Notes: generated by a model not told the origin, from the letters alone. A DNA stretch of 64,000 nt from Litorisediminicola beolgyonensis (GCF_042679605.1 NZ_JBHTMU010000007.1:1-64000); one strand, 5' to 3'; shown: positions 33,519 to 42,458, numbered from the stretch's first letter. Numbers and translations: made by a program.

Positions 33519-34517
33519 ATGCAGCCGGTCCAGGCCCCCTTCCCCGCCACCCGCCTTCGCCGCGCGCGCCAGAGTGCCGCGATCCGCGCTCTGGTCCGCG
33601 AAACGACGCTGGCGCCGTCGGATTTCATCTGGCCGGTCTTCCTGCGCGACGGCACCGGCGTCGAGGAAGAGATCCCCTCGATGCCCGGCGTGATGCGTCG
33701 CTCGGTGGACCGCGTGGTCGAGTCCGCGCGCGAGGCCCTCGGCCTCGGGATCCCGGCGATCTGTCTTTTTCCCTATACCGATCCGGCGAAGAAGACGCAG
33801 GACTGCGCCGAGGCGTGGAACCCCGACAACCTCTCGAACACCGCAACCCGCGCGATCAAGGACGCGGTGCCGGAGATGGCGGTGATGACCGACGTGGCGC
33901 TCGATCCCTACAATATCGACGGGCATGACGGCTTCGTGGAGGATGGCGAGATCGTCAACGACCGCACCGTCGAGGCGCTGGTCAAGCAGGCGCTAAGCCA
34001 GGCCGCGGCCGGGGCCGACATCATCGGCCCCTCGGACATGATGGACGGGCGCATCGGCGCGCTGCGCGCGGCGCTCGAGGCCGAGGGCCGCCAGAAGGTG
34101 ATGCTGCTGTCCTACGCGGCGAAATATGCCTCGGCCTTCTACGGTCCGTTCCGCGACGCGGTGGGGGCCTCGGGGGCGCTCAAGGGCGACAAGACCACCT
34201 ACCAGATGGACCCGGCCAATTCCGACGAGGCGCTGCGGCTGGTGGCGCGGGATCTCTCCGAGGGCGCGGACATGGTGATGATCAAGCCGGGCATGCCCTA
34301 TCTCGACATCTGCCGGAGGGTGAAGGACGCCTTCGGCGCGCCGACTTTCGCCTACCAGGTGTCCGGCGAATACGCGATGCTCGCGGGTGCCGCGCAGAAT
34401 GGCTGGGTCGATGGCGACCGGGTGATGCTGGAGAGCCTGATGGCCTTCAAGCGCGCGGGCTGCGACGGGGTCCTGACCTATTTCGCACCCGCCGCCGCGC
34501 GCCTCCTCAACGGCTAG
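33519..34517 (+). CDS. hemB: Porphobilinogen synthase (delta-aminolevulinate dehydratase)
   Basis: HemB condenses two 5-aminolevulinate molecules to porphobilinogen for haem and related pigments. The 332-residue product has the two Schiff-base lysines in LSYAAKYASAFYGPFR and MIKPGMPYLDI. The metal-binding segment reads MTDVALDPYNIDGHDGF, with no cysteines, so it lacks the catalytic zinc site. This matches the zinc-independent, often Mg-stimulated enzymes of Rhodobacter and Bradyrhizobium. The ATG at 33519 has AGGAGAG upstream. The upstream open frame is not HemB-like. Confidence 0.96.
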   Translation: MQPVQAPFPATRLRRARQSAAIRALVRETTLAPSDFIWPVFLRDGTGVEEEIPSMPGVMRRSVDRVVESAREALGLGIPAICLFPYTDPAKKTQDCAEAWNPDNLSNTATRAIKDAVPEMAVMTDVALDPYNIDGHDGFVEDGEIVNDRTVEALVKQALSQAAAGADIIGPSDMMDGRIGALRAALEAEGRQKVMLLSYAAKYASAFYGPFRDAVGASGALKGDKTTYQMDPANSDEALRLVARDLSEGADMVMIKPGMPYLDICRRVKDAFGAPTFAYQVSGEYAMLAGAAQNGWVDGDRVMLESLMAFKRAGCDGVLTYFAPAAARLLNG

Positions 34518-34654
34518 CGGAGCGCCGCCCGCCCGCTACCAGATGACGTGACAAGCGCGCACGAAAAGCGTATGGCTGTGGATAACCGGCGGCACAGCCG
34601 GATCCCGAGGCCCTGTTCCAGGCATCACGTCACATGAGAAACGAGAGCGGTTTC

Positions 34655-35209
34655 ATGACCCATTACACACGACGCGGCGTTGCCGCGATGCTCGCCCTTG
34701 GCGGGCTGTCGGCCTGCGCCAACGGCGTGGGCTCCTCCGGTCCGGCGCGGATCGACGCCCGCGTCGACGCCACGCTGAACCAGCTTTACACGCAATATCC
34801 CGGCACCCAGGCGCTGGCGCAGAAATCGGCGGGCATCCTGGTGATGCCGCTCGTAACCGAGGCGGGCCTCGGCGTGGGCGGCGCCTATGGGCGCGGCGCG
34901 CTGCGCGTCGGCGGCGCGACGGTCGACTATTACTCGGTGACCAAGGCCTCGGGCGGGCTGCAGATCGGCGCGCAGCAATACGCGCATGTGCTGTTCTTCA
35001 TGACCGAAGAGGCGCTCGCGAATTTCCGCCGCTCGCCGGGCTGGGCCGCGGGCGCGGATGTCGAATACGCGCTTCCCTCTCGTGGCGAGACGCTGACCGC
35101 GGACACGACCACGACGACCTCGCCGGTGATCGCGGTGATCTTCGGCCAGTCGGGCCTGCGCGTCGGCGCGACGCTCGAAGGGTCGAAATACACCCGGATC
35201 ATTCCCTGA
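34655..35209 (+). CDS. SYLF-domain (YSC84-like) lipoprotein
   Basis: This is a protein of about 184 residues with a lipoprotein signal (RRGVAAMLALGGLSAC, lipobox LSAC) followed by a SYLF/YSC84 domain: ILVMPLVTEAGLGVGGAYGRGAL, VDYYSVTKASGGLQIGAQQYAHVLFFM. SYLF domains bind phospholipids in eukaryotic homologues. The bacterial role in the envelope is not established. I prefer the ATG at 34655, which gives a compact lipoprotein signal, over an ATG at 34634. A long inverted repeat follows. Confidence 0.85.
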   Translation: MTHYTRRGVAAMLALGGLSACANGVGSSGPARIDARVDATLNQLYTQYPGTQALAQKSAGILVMPLVTEAGLGVGGAYGRGALRVGGATVDYYSVTKASGGLQIGAQQYAHVLFFMTEEALANFRRSPGWAAGADVEYALPSRGETLTADTTTTTSPVIAVIFGQSGLRVGATLEGSKYTRIIP

Positions 35210-35316
35210 TCCAAAGGTCCGGGCCGCCGAGCGGCCCGGGCATGTCTGGCCCGCTGATCGTTCCGATCATCGGGCGCTGAGGGGGCGCTGCCCCCATCGG
35301 CGCACAGGGTGCGCCT

Positions 35317-35449
35317 CCCCCCGGGAATATTTTTGGACAGATGAAACGCTAAGCGCACGCGCTTGTGCCGAGGGTTCCGGATGCGATGCGGCCGGGAGGC
35401 TTGTCGACGCCCCCATGGTTTCATCTGTCCAAAAATATTCCTCGGGGGG
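35317..35449. repeat. Long perfect inverted repeat between convergent genes
   Basis: The arms 35325-35347 and 35418-35440 are perfect reverse complements over 23 bases (core TTTTTGGACAGATGAAAC). The pairing extends through C6/G6 runs (35317-35322, 35444-35449) with one bulged base. The loop is 70 bases. It lies between the SYLF gene and scpA, which converge. Each arm ends in a C/G run beside a T/A-rich stretch, so it can act as a terminator in both directions. The loop content looks non-coding. Confidence 0.8.
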
Positions 35450-35450
35450 T

Positions 35451-35473
35451 CCGGGGGGCAGACGGCCCCCCGG
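35451..35473 (-). terminator. GC hairpin just after the scpA stop
   Basis: CCGGGGGG (35451-35458) pairs with CCCCCCGG (35466-35473) around 7 bases. It begins 4 bases beyond the scpA stop on the minus strand and adjoins the long inverted repeat. Together they look like a compound terminator. Confidence 0.5.
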
Positions 35474-35476
35474 CGG

Positions 35477-37606
35477 TCACGCCCGCGCCTCTCGAATGAG
35501 GTTCAGGATGTCCTCCGCCGCCTCCGGGATATTGGTGCCAGGACCGAAGATCGCCTTCACGCCCGCCTCCTTGAGGAACGCGTAATCCTGCTGCGGGATG
35601 ACGCCGCCGCAGATCACGAGGATATCTCCCGCTCCCGCCGCGTCGAGCGCCTTGACCAGTTGCGGCGCCAGCGTCTTGTGGCCGGCGGCCTGGCTCGAGA
35701 TGCCGATCACGTGGACATCGTTGTCGACCGCGTCCTGCGCGGCTTCTTCCGGGGTCTGGAAGAGCGGGCCGACATCGACGTCGAAGCCGATATCGGCGAA
35801 GGCGGTCGCGATCACTTTGGCGCCACGATCATGCCCGTCCTGCCCCATCTTGACGACGAGCATCCGCGGGCGGCGGCCTTCCTCCTCGGCGAAGGCCTCG
35901 ACCGAGCGCTGGATCGCCGCGAAGCCCTCGTCGCCCTCGTAGGCCGCGCCGTAGACCCCTGCGAGCGTCTTCACCTCGGCGCGGTGGCGCCCCCAGATCT
36001 TTTCCATCGCCATCGAAATCTCTCCTACAGAGGCGCGTGCGCGCGCGGCTTCCACGGCTGCGGCCAGAAGGTTGCCCTCGCCCGCGGCGGTCTCTTCGAG
36101 CTTGGCCAGCGCCCGGTCGCAGGCCTCCTGGTCGCGGCTTGCGCGGATGCGTTCGAGCCCGGCCACCTGCGCCTCGCGCACCTTGGCGTTGTCGATATCG
36201 AGAATGTCGAGCTCGTCTTCCTTCTCGAGCCGGTACTTGTTCACGCCGACGATCACATCCTCGCCGCGGTCGATCTTGGCCTGGCGGGTGGCGGCGGCTT
36301 CCTCGATGCGGAGCTTGGGCATGCCCGAGGTCACGGCCTTGGTCATGCCGCCCATCTCGTCGACCTCCTCGATCAGCTTCCAGGCTTCCTCGGCGAGGTC
36401 ATGGGTCAGCTTCTCGACATAGTAGGAGCCCGCCAGCGGATCGACGACATTGGTGACGCCGGTCTCTTCCTGGAGGATGAGCTGGGTGTTGCGCGCGATC
36501 CGGGCGGAGAACTCGGTCGGCAGCGCCATCGCCTCGTCGAGCGCGTTGGTGTGGAGCGACTGGGTGCCGCCCAGGACCGCGGACATCGCCTCGTAGGCGG
36601 TGCGGATGACGTTGTTGTAGGGGTCCTGCTCGGCGAGGCTCACGCCGGAGGTCTGGCAATGGGTGCGCAGCATCTTCGAGCGCGGGTTCTTGGCGCCGAG
36701 CTCGGTCATGATGCGGTGCCAGAGCATCCGCGCGGCGCGGAGTTTCGCGGCCTCCATGAAGAAGTTCTTGCCGATGGCGAAGAAGAACGACAGCCGCCCG
36801 GCGAACTTGTCGATATCCATGCCCCGGGCGACAGCGGTCTTCACGTATTCCTTGCCGTCCGCCAGCGTGTAGGCGAGCTCTTGGACGAGGTTCGCGCCCG
36901 CTTCCTGCATGTGGTAGCCGGAGATCGAGATCGAGTTGAACCGCGGCATCTCGGTCGAGGTGTACTCGATGATATCCGCGATGATCCGCATCGAGGGCTC
37001 GGGCGGGTAGATATAGGTGTTGCGGACCATGAACTCCTTGAGGATGTCGTTCTGGATGGTCCCGGAGAGCACGGATTTGTCGTGGCCCTGCTCTTCGCCG
37101 GTGACGATGAAATTGGCGAGGACCGGGATCACCGCGCCGTTCATGGTCATCGACACCGAGACCTGGTCGAGCGGGATGCCGTCGAAGAGCACCTTCATGT
37201 CCTCGACCGAGTCGATGGCGACGCCCGCCTTGCCGACATCGCCGACGACGCGGGGGTGGTCGCTGTCATAGCCGCGATGGGTGGCGAGGTCGAAGGCGAC
37301 CGAGACGCCCTGCTGACCGGCGGCGAGCGCCTTGCGGTAGAAGCGGTTCGATTCCTCGGCGGTCGAGAAACCGGCATATTGGCGGATGGTCCAGGGGCGC
37401 CCGGCATACATCGTCGCCTTCACCCCGCGGGTGAAGGGCTCGATCCCCGGCAGCGTGCCCAGATGCGGCAGGCCCTCGACATCCTCGGCGGTGTAGAGCG
37501 GCTTGATGTCGATGCCTTCGAGCGTGTGCCAGGTCAGGCTCTCGGGATCGCGGCCCTTGAGCTCCTTTTCGGCGAGCGCGCGCCAGTCGTCCTTGGTGGC
37601 GGTCAT
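35477..37606 (-). CDS. scpA: Methylmalonyl-CoA mutase
   Basis: This is the adenosylcobalamin-dependent mutase converting (R)-methylmalonyl-CoA to succinyl-CoA. The 709-residue product has the TIM-barrel catalytic part (GRPWTIRQYAGFSTAEESNR, TLPGIEPFTRGV) and the C-terminal B12-binding domain with the cobalt-ligand motif DGHDRGAKV. The ATG at 37606 has AGGAG upstream. It completes propionyl-CoA assimilation together with pccA and pccB upstream on the same strand. The epimerase gene is not in this window. Confidence 0.96.
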   Translation of the reverse strand: MTATKDDWRALAEKELKGRDPESLTWHTLEGIDIKPLYTAEDVEGLPHLGTLPGIEPFTRGVKATMYAGRPWTIRQYAGFSTAEESNRFYRKALAAGQQGVSVAFDLATHRGYDSDHPRVVGDVGKAGVAIDSVEDMKVLFDGIPLDQVSVSMTMNGAVIPVLANFIVTGEEQGHDKSVLSGTIQNDILKEFMVRNTYIYPPEPSMRIIADIIEYTSTEMPRFNSISISGYHMQEAGANLVQELAYTLADGKEYVKTAVARGMDIDKFAGRLSFFFAIGKNFFMEAAKLRAARMLWHRIMTELGAKNPRSKMLRTHCQTSGVSLAEQDPYNNVIRTAYEAMSAVLGGTQSLHTNALDEAMALPTEFSARIARNTQLILQEETGVTNVVDPLAGSYYVEKLTHDLAEEAWKLIEEVDEMGGMTKAVTSGMPKLRIEEAAATRQAKIDRGEDVIVGVNKYRLEKEDELDILDIDNAKVREAQVAGLERIRASRDQEACDRALAKLEETAAGEGNLLAAAVEAARARASVGEISMAMEKIWGRHRAEVKTLAGVYGAAYEGDEGFAAIQRSVEAFAEEEGRRPRMLVVKMGQDGHDRGAKVIATAFADIGFDVDVGPLFQTPEEAAQDAVDNDVHVIGISSQAAGHKTLAPQLVKALDAAGAGDILVICGGVIPQQDYAFLKEAGVKAIFGPGTNIPEAAEDILNLIREARA

Positions 37607-37723
37607 GTCGAACTCCTTCTGTCTTGGGGTCGCGGCGCGGGAGGGAGCGCCTGCGTCCGGATCGCGGGACAGGCGGGGCGTCGACGCTCGCAATCGCGCC
37701 TCGCCCTGCCTATATTCAAGAGC

Positions 37724-38170
37724 ATGAAATGGATGCTTGTTTTCCTCGCGGCGCTGGCCGCATCGCCGGTGGCCGCGACGGATGCGACGCTGGCCCCGGA
37801 AGAGATCGTGATCCCGGCCGAGGGCCGGACACTCGACGAGTTCCTATGGATCAAGCGGCCGCTCGTGGTCTTCGCCGACAACCCGGCCGATCCGCGATAT
37901 GTCGAGCAGATGCAGCTCATCGAAGAGCGGCTCGACGCGCTTGCGGACCGCGACGTGGTGGTGATCATCGACACCGATCCGCGGGCGCGCTCCGGGATCC
38001 GGACCGAGCTCCGGCCGCGCGGCTTCATGTTCTTCCTGATGGCCAAGGACGGCGCACCGGTCCTGCGCAAACCGACGCCCTGGGACGTGCGCGAGCTGTC
38101 GCGTTCCATCGACAAGTTGCCGCTGCGCCAGCAGGAGGTGCGCGACCGGCGCGACACCTTGCGGCGCTGA
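37724..38170 (+). CDS. DUF4174-family secreted protein
   Basis: The 148-residue protein has a signal peptide (MKWMLVFLAALAASPVAA). A thioredoxin-like domain without the CxxC motif follows: LDEFLWIKRPLVVFADNPADPR, VVVIIDTDPRARSG, and LRPRGFMFFLMAKDGAPVLRKP. This matches the DUF4174 family, of unknown function. It is transcribed opposite to its neighbours scpA and the 38238-39038 gene. A second ATG at 37733 is possible. The small ORF at 38213 lies 42 bases downstream on the same strand. Confidence 0.8.
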   Translation: MKWMLVFLAALAASPVAATDATLAPEEIVIPAEGRTLDEFLWIKRPLVVFADNPADPRYVEQMQLIEERLDALADRDVVVIIDTDPRARSGIRTELRPRGFMFFLMAKDGAPVLRKPTPWDVRELSRSIDKLPLRQQEVRDRRDTLRR

Positions 38171-38212
38171 GCCGCGAGGCTTATCTTCAGGACAGAGCAA
38201 GGAGGCTCGGAT

Positions 38213-38287
38213 ATGGAAAAAGACCCCAACATCCCGTTCACTCCGATCCCGCTGACCGGCCGGACCGGCCCGCGTCCCGGATACTGA
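38213..38287 (+). CDS. Possible 24-residue small protein
   Basis: The ORF encodes 24 residues, ending GRTGPRPGY, with a Pro-rich middle (NIPFTPIPLTG). The support is AGGAGG seven bases before the ATG, an almost ideal ribosome-binding site in a short gap with little else to explain it. It follows the DUF4174 gene on the same strand and overlaps the 3' end of the minus-strand membrane-protein gene by 50 bases. No function can be assigned. The main doubt is that short ORFs with good sites can arise by chance. Confidence 0.5.
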   Translation: MEKDPNIPFTPIPLTGRTGPRPGY

Positions 38288-39038
38288 GCGTCCGCGCGAT
38301 CACACGATCGGCGGCCTCGGGGCCGCCCTTGGCATATTCCTTCATCAGCTCCAGAGCGTATTGGCCGAGAATGAAGGCCTGCCGACGCATCGAGCTGTAA
38401 TCCTCGTACATCGCGATCCGGCGATCCTGCGCCATGCCGCTGCGAAAGGTCTCGCCGCGCATGTCCTCGACGATGTGGCTCAGCGCCTGCATCTGGCTGT
38501 AATAGGCGACGATGGCGTCGATGGTCTGGCGCGGCAGAACCTCGATCTCGTCGAGGATCGCCTCGTAGACGCGGTCATGCTGTTCGCGCGGAATGAAGGG
38601 CACGAATTCGGGATCGGCGCGCATGCGGTCTATGGTGGCGGCGACATGGCTTTCGGACTGGCCCTCGTCCCAGAGCGCGCGGAGCGCGTTGCCGATCTCG
38701 GCATAGATCGCCTTGTGATAATCGCGGGTCTTCTCGGCCTTGCCGGACACCCGGTCGACCTGCGCGAAGATGGTCGAGGTGAGCCAGCCGGTCGCGATGA
38801 CCAGACCCGCGATCAGCGCCTGGCCGACACGCGGATCGAACTCGAGCAGGTGGAAGAGAAGCGCGAAGGGCAGCGCCACGATCACCGCAAGCGGCAGCGC
38901 GATGGACAGAAGGAACCGGCGGATCACCCGCCAGGCCAGACGCCCCTCCTCGCCGCCCAGCGCAAGCGCCAGGCGGTCGCCCGCGCCCACGGCAATGGCC
39001 GAGAGCACAGCGAGGGTGAGGAGGAGCGCCCAGATCAT
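38238..39038 (-). CDS. Hypothetical membrane protein with long cytoplasmic helical part
   Basis: I do not recognise the family. The 266-residue product has three N-terminal hydrophobic segments (to about residue 90: IWALLLTLAVLSAIAVGAG, RFLLSIALPLAVIVALPFAL, and ALIAGLVIATGWLTSTIFA). A mostly helical, charged region follows, with many Met, Gln and Tyr (YYSQMQALSHIVEDMRGETF). It starts 4 bases after the pccA stop, so it is cotranscribed with pccA in the pccA-to-scpA run. That placement suggests a link to propionyl-CoA metabolism only by association. Confidence 0.75.
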   Translation of the reverse strand: MIWALLLTLAVLSAIAVGAGDRLALALGGEEGRLAWRVIRRFLLSIALPLAVIVALPFALLFHLLEFDPRVGQALIAGLVIATGWLTSTIFAQVDRVSGKAEKTRDYHKAIYAEIGNALRALWDEGQSESHVAATIDRMRADPEFVPFIPREQHDRVYEAILDEIEVLPRQTIDAIVAYYSQMQALSHIVEDMRGETFRSGMAQDRRIAMYEDYSSMRRQAFILGQYALELMKEYAKGGPEAADRVIARTLSIRDAGRSGRSAGSE

Positions 39039-39042
39039 CGGA

Positions 39043-41043
39043 TCATTCGAACTCCATGATCACGTCGTCGACGGCGAGGCTGTCACCGGGGCCCGCGTTG
39101 ATCTTGGAGACCACGCCCTTGCGCTCGGCGCGCAGGATGTTCTCCATCTTCATCGCCTCGATGGTGCAGAGCGCCTGGCCCTCCTGCACCTCGTCGCCCT
39201 CTTCCACGTTCACCTTCACGATGAGGCCCGGCATCGGGCAGAGCAGCATCTTGGAGGTGTCGGCGGCCTCTTTCTCGGGCATCAGGCGCGCAAGCTCGGC
39301 CTGACGGGGGGTGCGGACATGGACCTTGAGGTCCGCACCGCGTGACCGGATGCGGAAGCCGCCCGAGATCTTGCCGACCTTGAGGACGAGCGGCTCGCCC
39401 TCGATCCGCATGTCAGCGAGTTGATCGCCGGGCGTCCAGTCGCCCGCGACCCGCAACTCGGCACCGTCCGCAAAGCGCACCGTGGCCCCGTCGCGGTCGG
39501 CGGCGATGGTCACGTCGTAGCTTTCGCCCTGGAGCGCCACGTTCCAGTCCTCGCCCACCCGGCGCTCGTGATTGTCGAGCGTCCCGGAGATGCGCGCGCG
39601 GCGGATCTCGGCCACCCGGTTCATCGCGGCACAGGCGGCGGCGATGCGGCGGAGGGTGCCCTCGTCCAGTTCGACCCCGTTGAAGCCCTCGGGATACTCC
39701 TCGGCGATGAAGGCCGTGGTCATGTCGCCCGAGACGAATTTCGGGTGATCCATCACCGCCGAGAGGAACGGCAGGTTGTGCCCGATGCCTTCGACCTCGA
39801 AGCTGTCGAGCGCGACGCGCATCGCCTCGATGGCCTCGCCGCGATCGGTGCCCCAGGTGCAGAGCTTGGCGATCATCGGGTCGTAATACATGCTGATCTC
39901 GCCGCCCTCGTAGACGCCGGTATCGTTGCGGATGATCCAGTCGCCGCGCTGGCCCTCGGCGGGCGGGCGGTAGCGGGTGAGACGACCGATGGACGGCAGG
40001 AAGCCGCGATAGGGGTCCTCGGCATAAAGGCGACTTTCCATCGCCCAGCCGTTGATGCCGATATCGTCCTGCGTGATGGACAGCGGCTCACCGTTGGCCA
40101 CGCGGATCATCTGCTCGACAAGGTCGATCCCGGTGATCAGCTCGGTCACCGGATGCTCCACCTGCAGGCGGGTGTTCATTTCGAGGAAGTAGAAGTTCTT
40201 GTCGCCGTCGACGATGAACTCGACGGTGCCGGCACTGGTGTAGCCCACCGCCTTGGCCAGCGCGCAGGACTGCTCGCCCATGGCCTTGCGCGTCTCTTCG
40301 TCGAGAAACGGCGACGGCGCCTCTTCGATGACCTTCTGGTTGCGGCGCTGGATCGAGCATTCGCGCTCGTTCAGGTAGACGCAGTTGCCATGGCTGTCGG
40401 CCAGCACCTGGATCTCGATATGGCGCGGCTGGGTGACGAATTTCTCGATGAAGATCCGGTCGTCGCCGAAGCTGTTGGCGGCCTCGTTCTTGGAGGACTG
40501 GAAGCCCTCGCGCGCTTCCTCGTCGTTCCAGGCGATGCGCATGCCCTTGCCGCCGCCACCGGCGGAGGCCTTGATCATCACCGGATAGCCGATCTCGGAG
40601 GAGATCTTCACCGCCTCGTCGGCATCCTCGATCAGCCCCATGTAGCCGGGCACGGTGCTCACACCGGCCTCCTGGGCGATCTTCTTCGAGGTGATCTTGT
40701 CGCCCATCGCCTCGATGGCTTTCTTGGGCGGGCCGACGAAAGCCACGCCCGCGGCCTCGAGCGCCTCGGCGAATTTGGGGTTCTCGGAGAGGAAGCCGTA
40801 GCCCGGATGCACCGCCTCGGCGCCGCTCTCCTTGATCGCCTGCATCACCTTTTCGATGACGATGTAGGACTGGTTGGCGGGCGGCGGGCCGATATGCACA
40901 GCCTCGTCGGCCATCGCGACATGCAGCGCGTTGCGGTCGGCATCCGAGTAGATGGCAACGGTCTGGATCCCCATGGCCTTGGCCGATTTGATCACCCGGC
41001 AGGCGATCTCGCCCCGGTTGGCGATCAGGATCTTCTTGAACAT
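39043..41043 (-). CDS. pccA: Propionyl-CoA carboxylase, alpha (biotin) subunit
   Basis: PccA has biotin carboxylase and biotin carrier parts, and works with PccB to make methylmalonyl-CoA. The 666-residue product begins MFKKILIANRGEIACRVI. It has the ATP-grasp loop ASAGGGGKGMR, the segment EMNTRLQVEHPVTE, a linker domain, and a C-terminal biotinyl domain with IEAMKMEN; Lys632 should carry biotin. It shares its first half with AccC in this window, but is fused to the carrier domain. It is separated from pccB by several small genes and a terminator-like hairpin. Confidence 0.96.
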   Translation of the reverse strand: MFKKILIANRGEIACRVIKSAKAMGIQTVAIYSDADRNALHVAMADEAVHIGPPPANQSYIVIEKVMQAIKESGAEAVHPGYGFLSENPKFAEALEAAGVAFVGPPKKAIEAMGDKITSKKIAQEAGVSTVPGYMGLIEDADEAVKISSEIGYPVMIKASAGGGGKGMRIAWNDEEAREGFQSSKNEAANSFGDDRIFIEKFVTQPRHIEIQVLADSHGNCVYLNERECSIQRRNQKVIEEAPSPFLDEETRKAMGEQSCALAKAVGYTSAGTVEFIVDGDKNFYFLEMNTRLQVEHPVTELITGIDLVEQMIRVANGEPLSITQDDIGINGWAMESRLYAEDPYRGFLPSIGRLTRYRPPAEGQRGDWIIRNDTGVYEGGEISMYYDPMIAKLCTWGTDRGEAIEAMRVALDSFEVEGIGHNLPFLSAVMDHPKFVSGDMTTAFIAEEYPEGFNGVELDEGTLRRIAAACAAMNRVAEIRRARISGTLDNHERRVGEDWNVALQGESYDVTIAADRDGATVRFADGAELRVAGDWTPGDQLADMRIEGEPLVLKVGKISGGFRIRSRGADLKVHVRTPRQAELARLMPEKEAADTSKMLLCPMPGLIVKVNVEEGDEVQEGQALCTIEAMKMENILRAERKGVVSKINAGPGDSLAVDDVIMEFE

Positions 41044-41175
41044 CTCTGTCCCCTTTTCGTCAGGCCGGGCGCGACGGGTGCGCGCGCGGCGGATGGCACG
41101 AAAAAGCCACCGCGCCCGGGGGCGACGGTGGCTTCGAAAACGGTCGATGGGCCGCGCGCGGCGGCCCGGTCGCGA

Positions 41176-41379
41176 TCAGCAGCGCGACGGATAGGTCTGG
41201 CAATAGGCGACGTTGCCGGCTGCGCCGACGGCCGCGCCGGTGAGCGCGTCTCCGCCTGCCGCTTCAGAGGCCAGCGCCCCTGCGCCGCCGCCGATGAGGG
41301 CCTGTTCGCCCAGGGTGTCGCCGCAGGCCGCGAGACCGGTGAGAGCGAGGATTGCGGTGAGTTGTGCGATGCGGGCCAT
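41176..41379 (-). CDS. Small glycine-rich lipoprotein
   Basis: The 67-residue product has a lipoprotein signal ending in GLAAC (Cys19), then a Gly/Ala stretch (LIGGGAGALASEAAGGDALTGAAVGAAGNVA) typical of glycine-zipper membrane insertion, and a C-terminal YCQTYPSRC with two cysteines. It is an envelope protein of unknown function. It lies between pccA and the other small genes of the pcc region, with a terminator-like hairpin upstream. Confidence 0.7.
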   Translation of the reverse strand: MARIAQLTAILALTGLAACGDTLGEQALIGGGAGALASEAAGGDALTGAAVGAAGNVAYCQTYPSRC

Positions 41380-41459
41380 GAGTTTGCCTCCGAGGACGTA
41401 AGATGTGGTTGCCCGGAGGTAACGCCCTGACGGGAAAGAATGTTCCTCCGAACGGCGTC

Positions 41460-41505
41460 AAAAAAGAAGACGGGCGGGCAACCCGGGGAAAGGTCACACC
41501 GCCCG
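41460..41505 (-). terminator. Probable terminator between pccB-side and pccA-side genes
   Basis: On the minus strand, CGGGCGG (41505-41499) pairs with CCGCCCG (41477-41471), followed by TCTTCTTTTTT. A 7 bp GC stem plus a U-rich run is a good intrinsic terminator. It would end transcripts from pccB and its small genes before pccA. A second smaller hairpin (TCGGCGT/ACGCCGA, 41531-41550) lies just upstream. Confidence 0.6.
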
Positions 41506-41674
41506 GCAGGAAAAAGGGAACGGTACATTCTCGGCGTGGGGAAACGCCGACCTAGATCGCCCCCGAGAGGGGACGACTCAACGCTGGCGCAACGCTGTGA
41601 ATCGGAAAAGGCCGAAACACGGTATGCGAGAATTTCGGCTCGTTCCTGCCGATCCTGAAAGGGGCTGCGCGAAA

Positions 41675-42034
41675 TCACGCCCAAATCTCCGGATCGAAGG
41701 CGTCGGGGAAGCTCGCGCGCGCGGCGCGCTCGTCGATGATCAGGCGCGCCTCGTAATCGGTCGGGTCGAAGGGATCGTCGTAAGGCAGCACCTCACGCCC
41801 GAAGAGCCAGCTCAGCCGCCCCGCATCGAGATTGCCGCGCTCGAAGGGTTCGTCGCCGAAATGCTCCCAGAGCGCCGCCATGAAATAGGTATCGGCGCGC
41901 CTGTCGGGCGCCCGCCGGTCAGCATAGCGCTCGCGGCGGATGATCGGCGTCACGCCCTTGGGATTGGCGCGGCGGATGGTGAACTGGAAATCGGAGCCGG
42001 GAAGGCGACCGGGAAAGCCACGGTGCTTGATCAT
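41675..42034 (-). CDS. Hypothetical conserved-looking cytoplasmic protein
   Basis: The 119-residue product has no signal peptide or membrane segment. Its N-terminal half is basic (FTIRRANPKGVTPIIRRERY, RRAPDRRADTYFMAALWEHF), and its C-terminal half is acidic and aromatic (LPYDDPFDPTDYEARLIIDE, ending DPEIWA). I do not recognise the family. Reading frame, codon use and location in the pccB-pccA interval suggest a real gene. It follows the small lipoprotein gene and precedes the terminator at 41460-41505. Confidence 0.65.
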   Translation of the reverse strand: MIKHRGFPGRLPGSDFQFTIRRANPKGVTPIIRRERYADRRAPDRRADTYFMAALWEHFGDEPFERGNLDAGRLSWLFGREVLPYDDPFDPTDYEARLIIDERAARASFPDAFDPEIWA

Positions 42035-42100
42035 GCCGCCCTCCCCCGCTGGAGGCGCGGCCGAAGCGGGACGGGCGCGGACGCCCGTCCCGACGGAGCA

Positions 42101-42244
42101 TTACTTGTACTTGCCCATGGGCTGTTCCATCGTGATCGGCTCGGGCGCGACCACGACGTACTCTTCTTCCTGCTGACCGCCACCACAGGCCGAGAGACCA
42201 GCGACGAGACCGAACATGGCGAGAAGCTTGAGGCTGTTGGACAT
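42101..42244 (-). CDS. Very small lipoprotein
   Basis: The 47-residue product is almost only a lipoprotein signal (MSNSLKLLAMFGLVAGLSAC) plus a short acidic tail (EEEYVVVAPEPITMEQPMG). AAGGAGGA lies 5-6 bases before the ATG at 42244, a strong ribosome-binding site. Such peptides are common in the pcc region of this group. Function unknown. The longer upstream reading frame is unlikely to be used. Confidence 0.75.
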   Translation of the reverse strand: MSNSLKLLAMFGLVAGLSACGGGQQEEEYVVVAPEPITMEQPMGKYK

Positions 42245-42458
42245 GACGTCCTCCTTTGTTGTTCGCGTGTCCCGGACGTGACCTTGCGGACCAGACCAGA
42301 ACCCACCTGTCTTGAGACTGCCAAAGGGCAATCCGTACTCAAGCTATCGCAAACGTGAAAAAAATCACCAATAACACGTGCATCATTAGGCGCGCGTGTC
42401 GGCAAAGTCGCAAATTCCCGCCGCCGGGGCGGTTGCGAAACAAGGTATTGGGTCTGCA

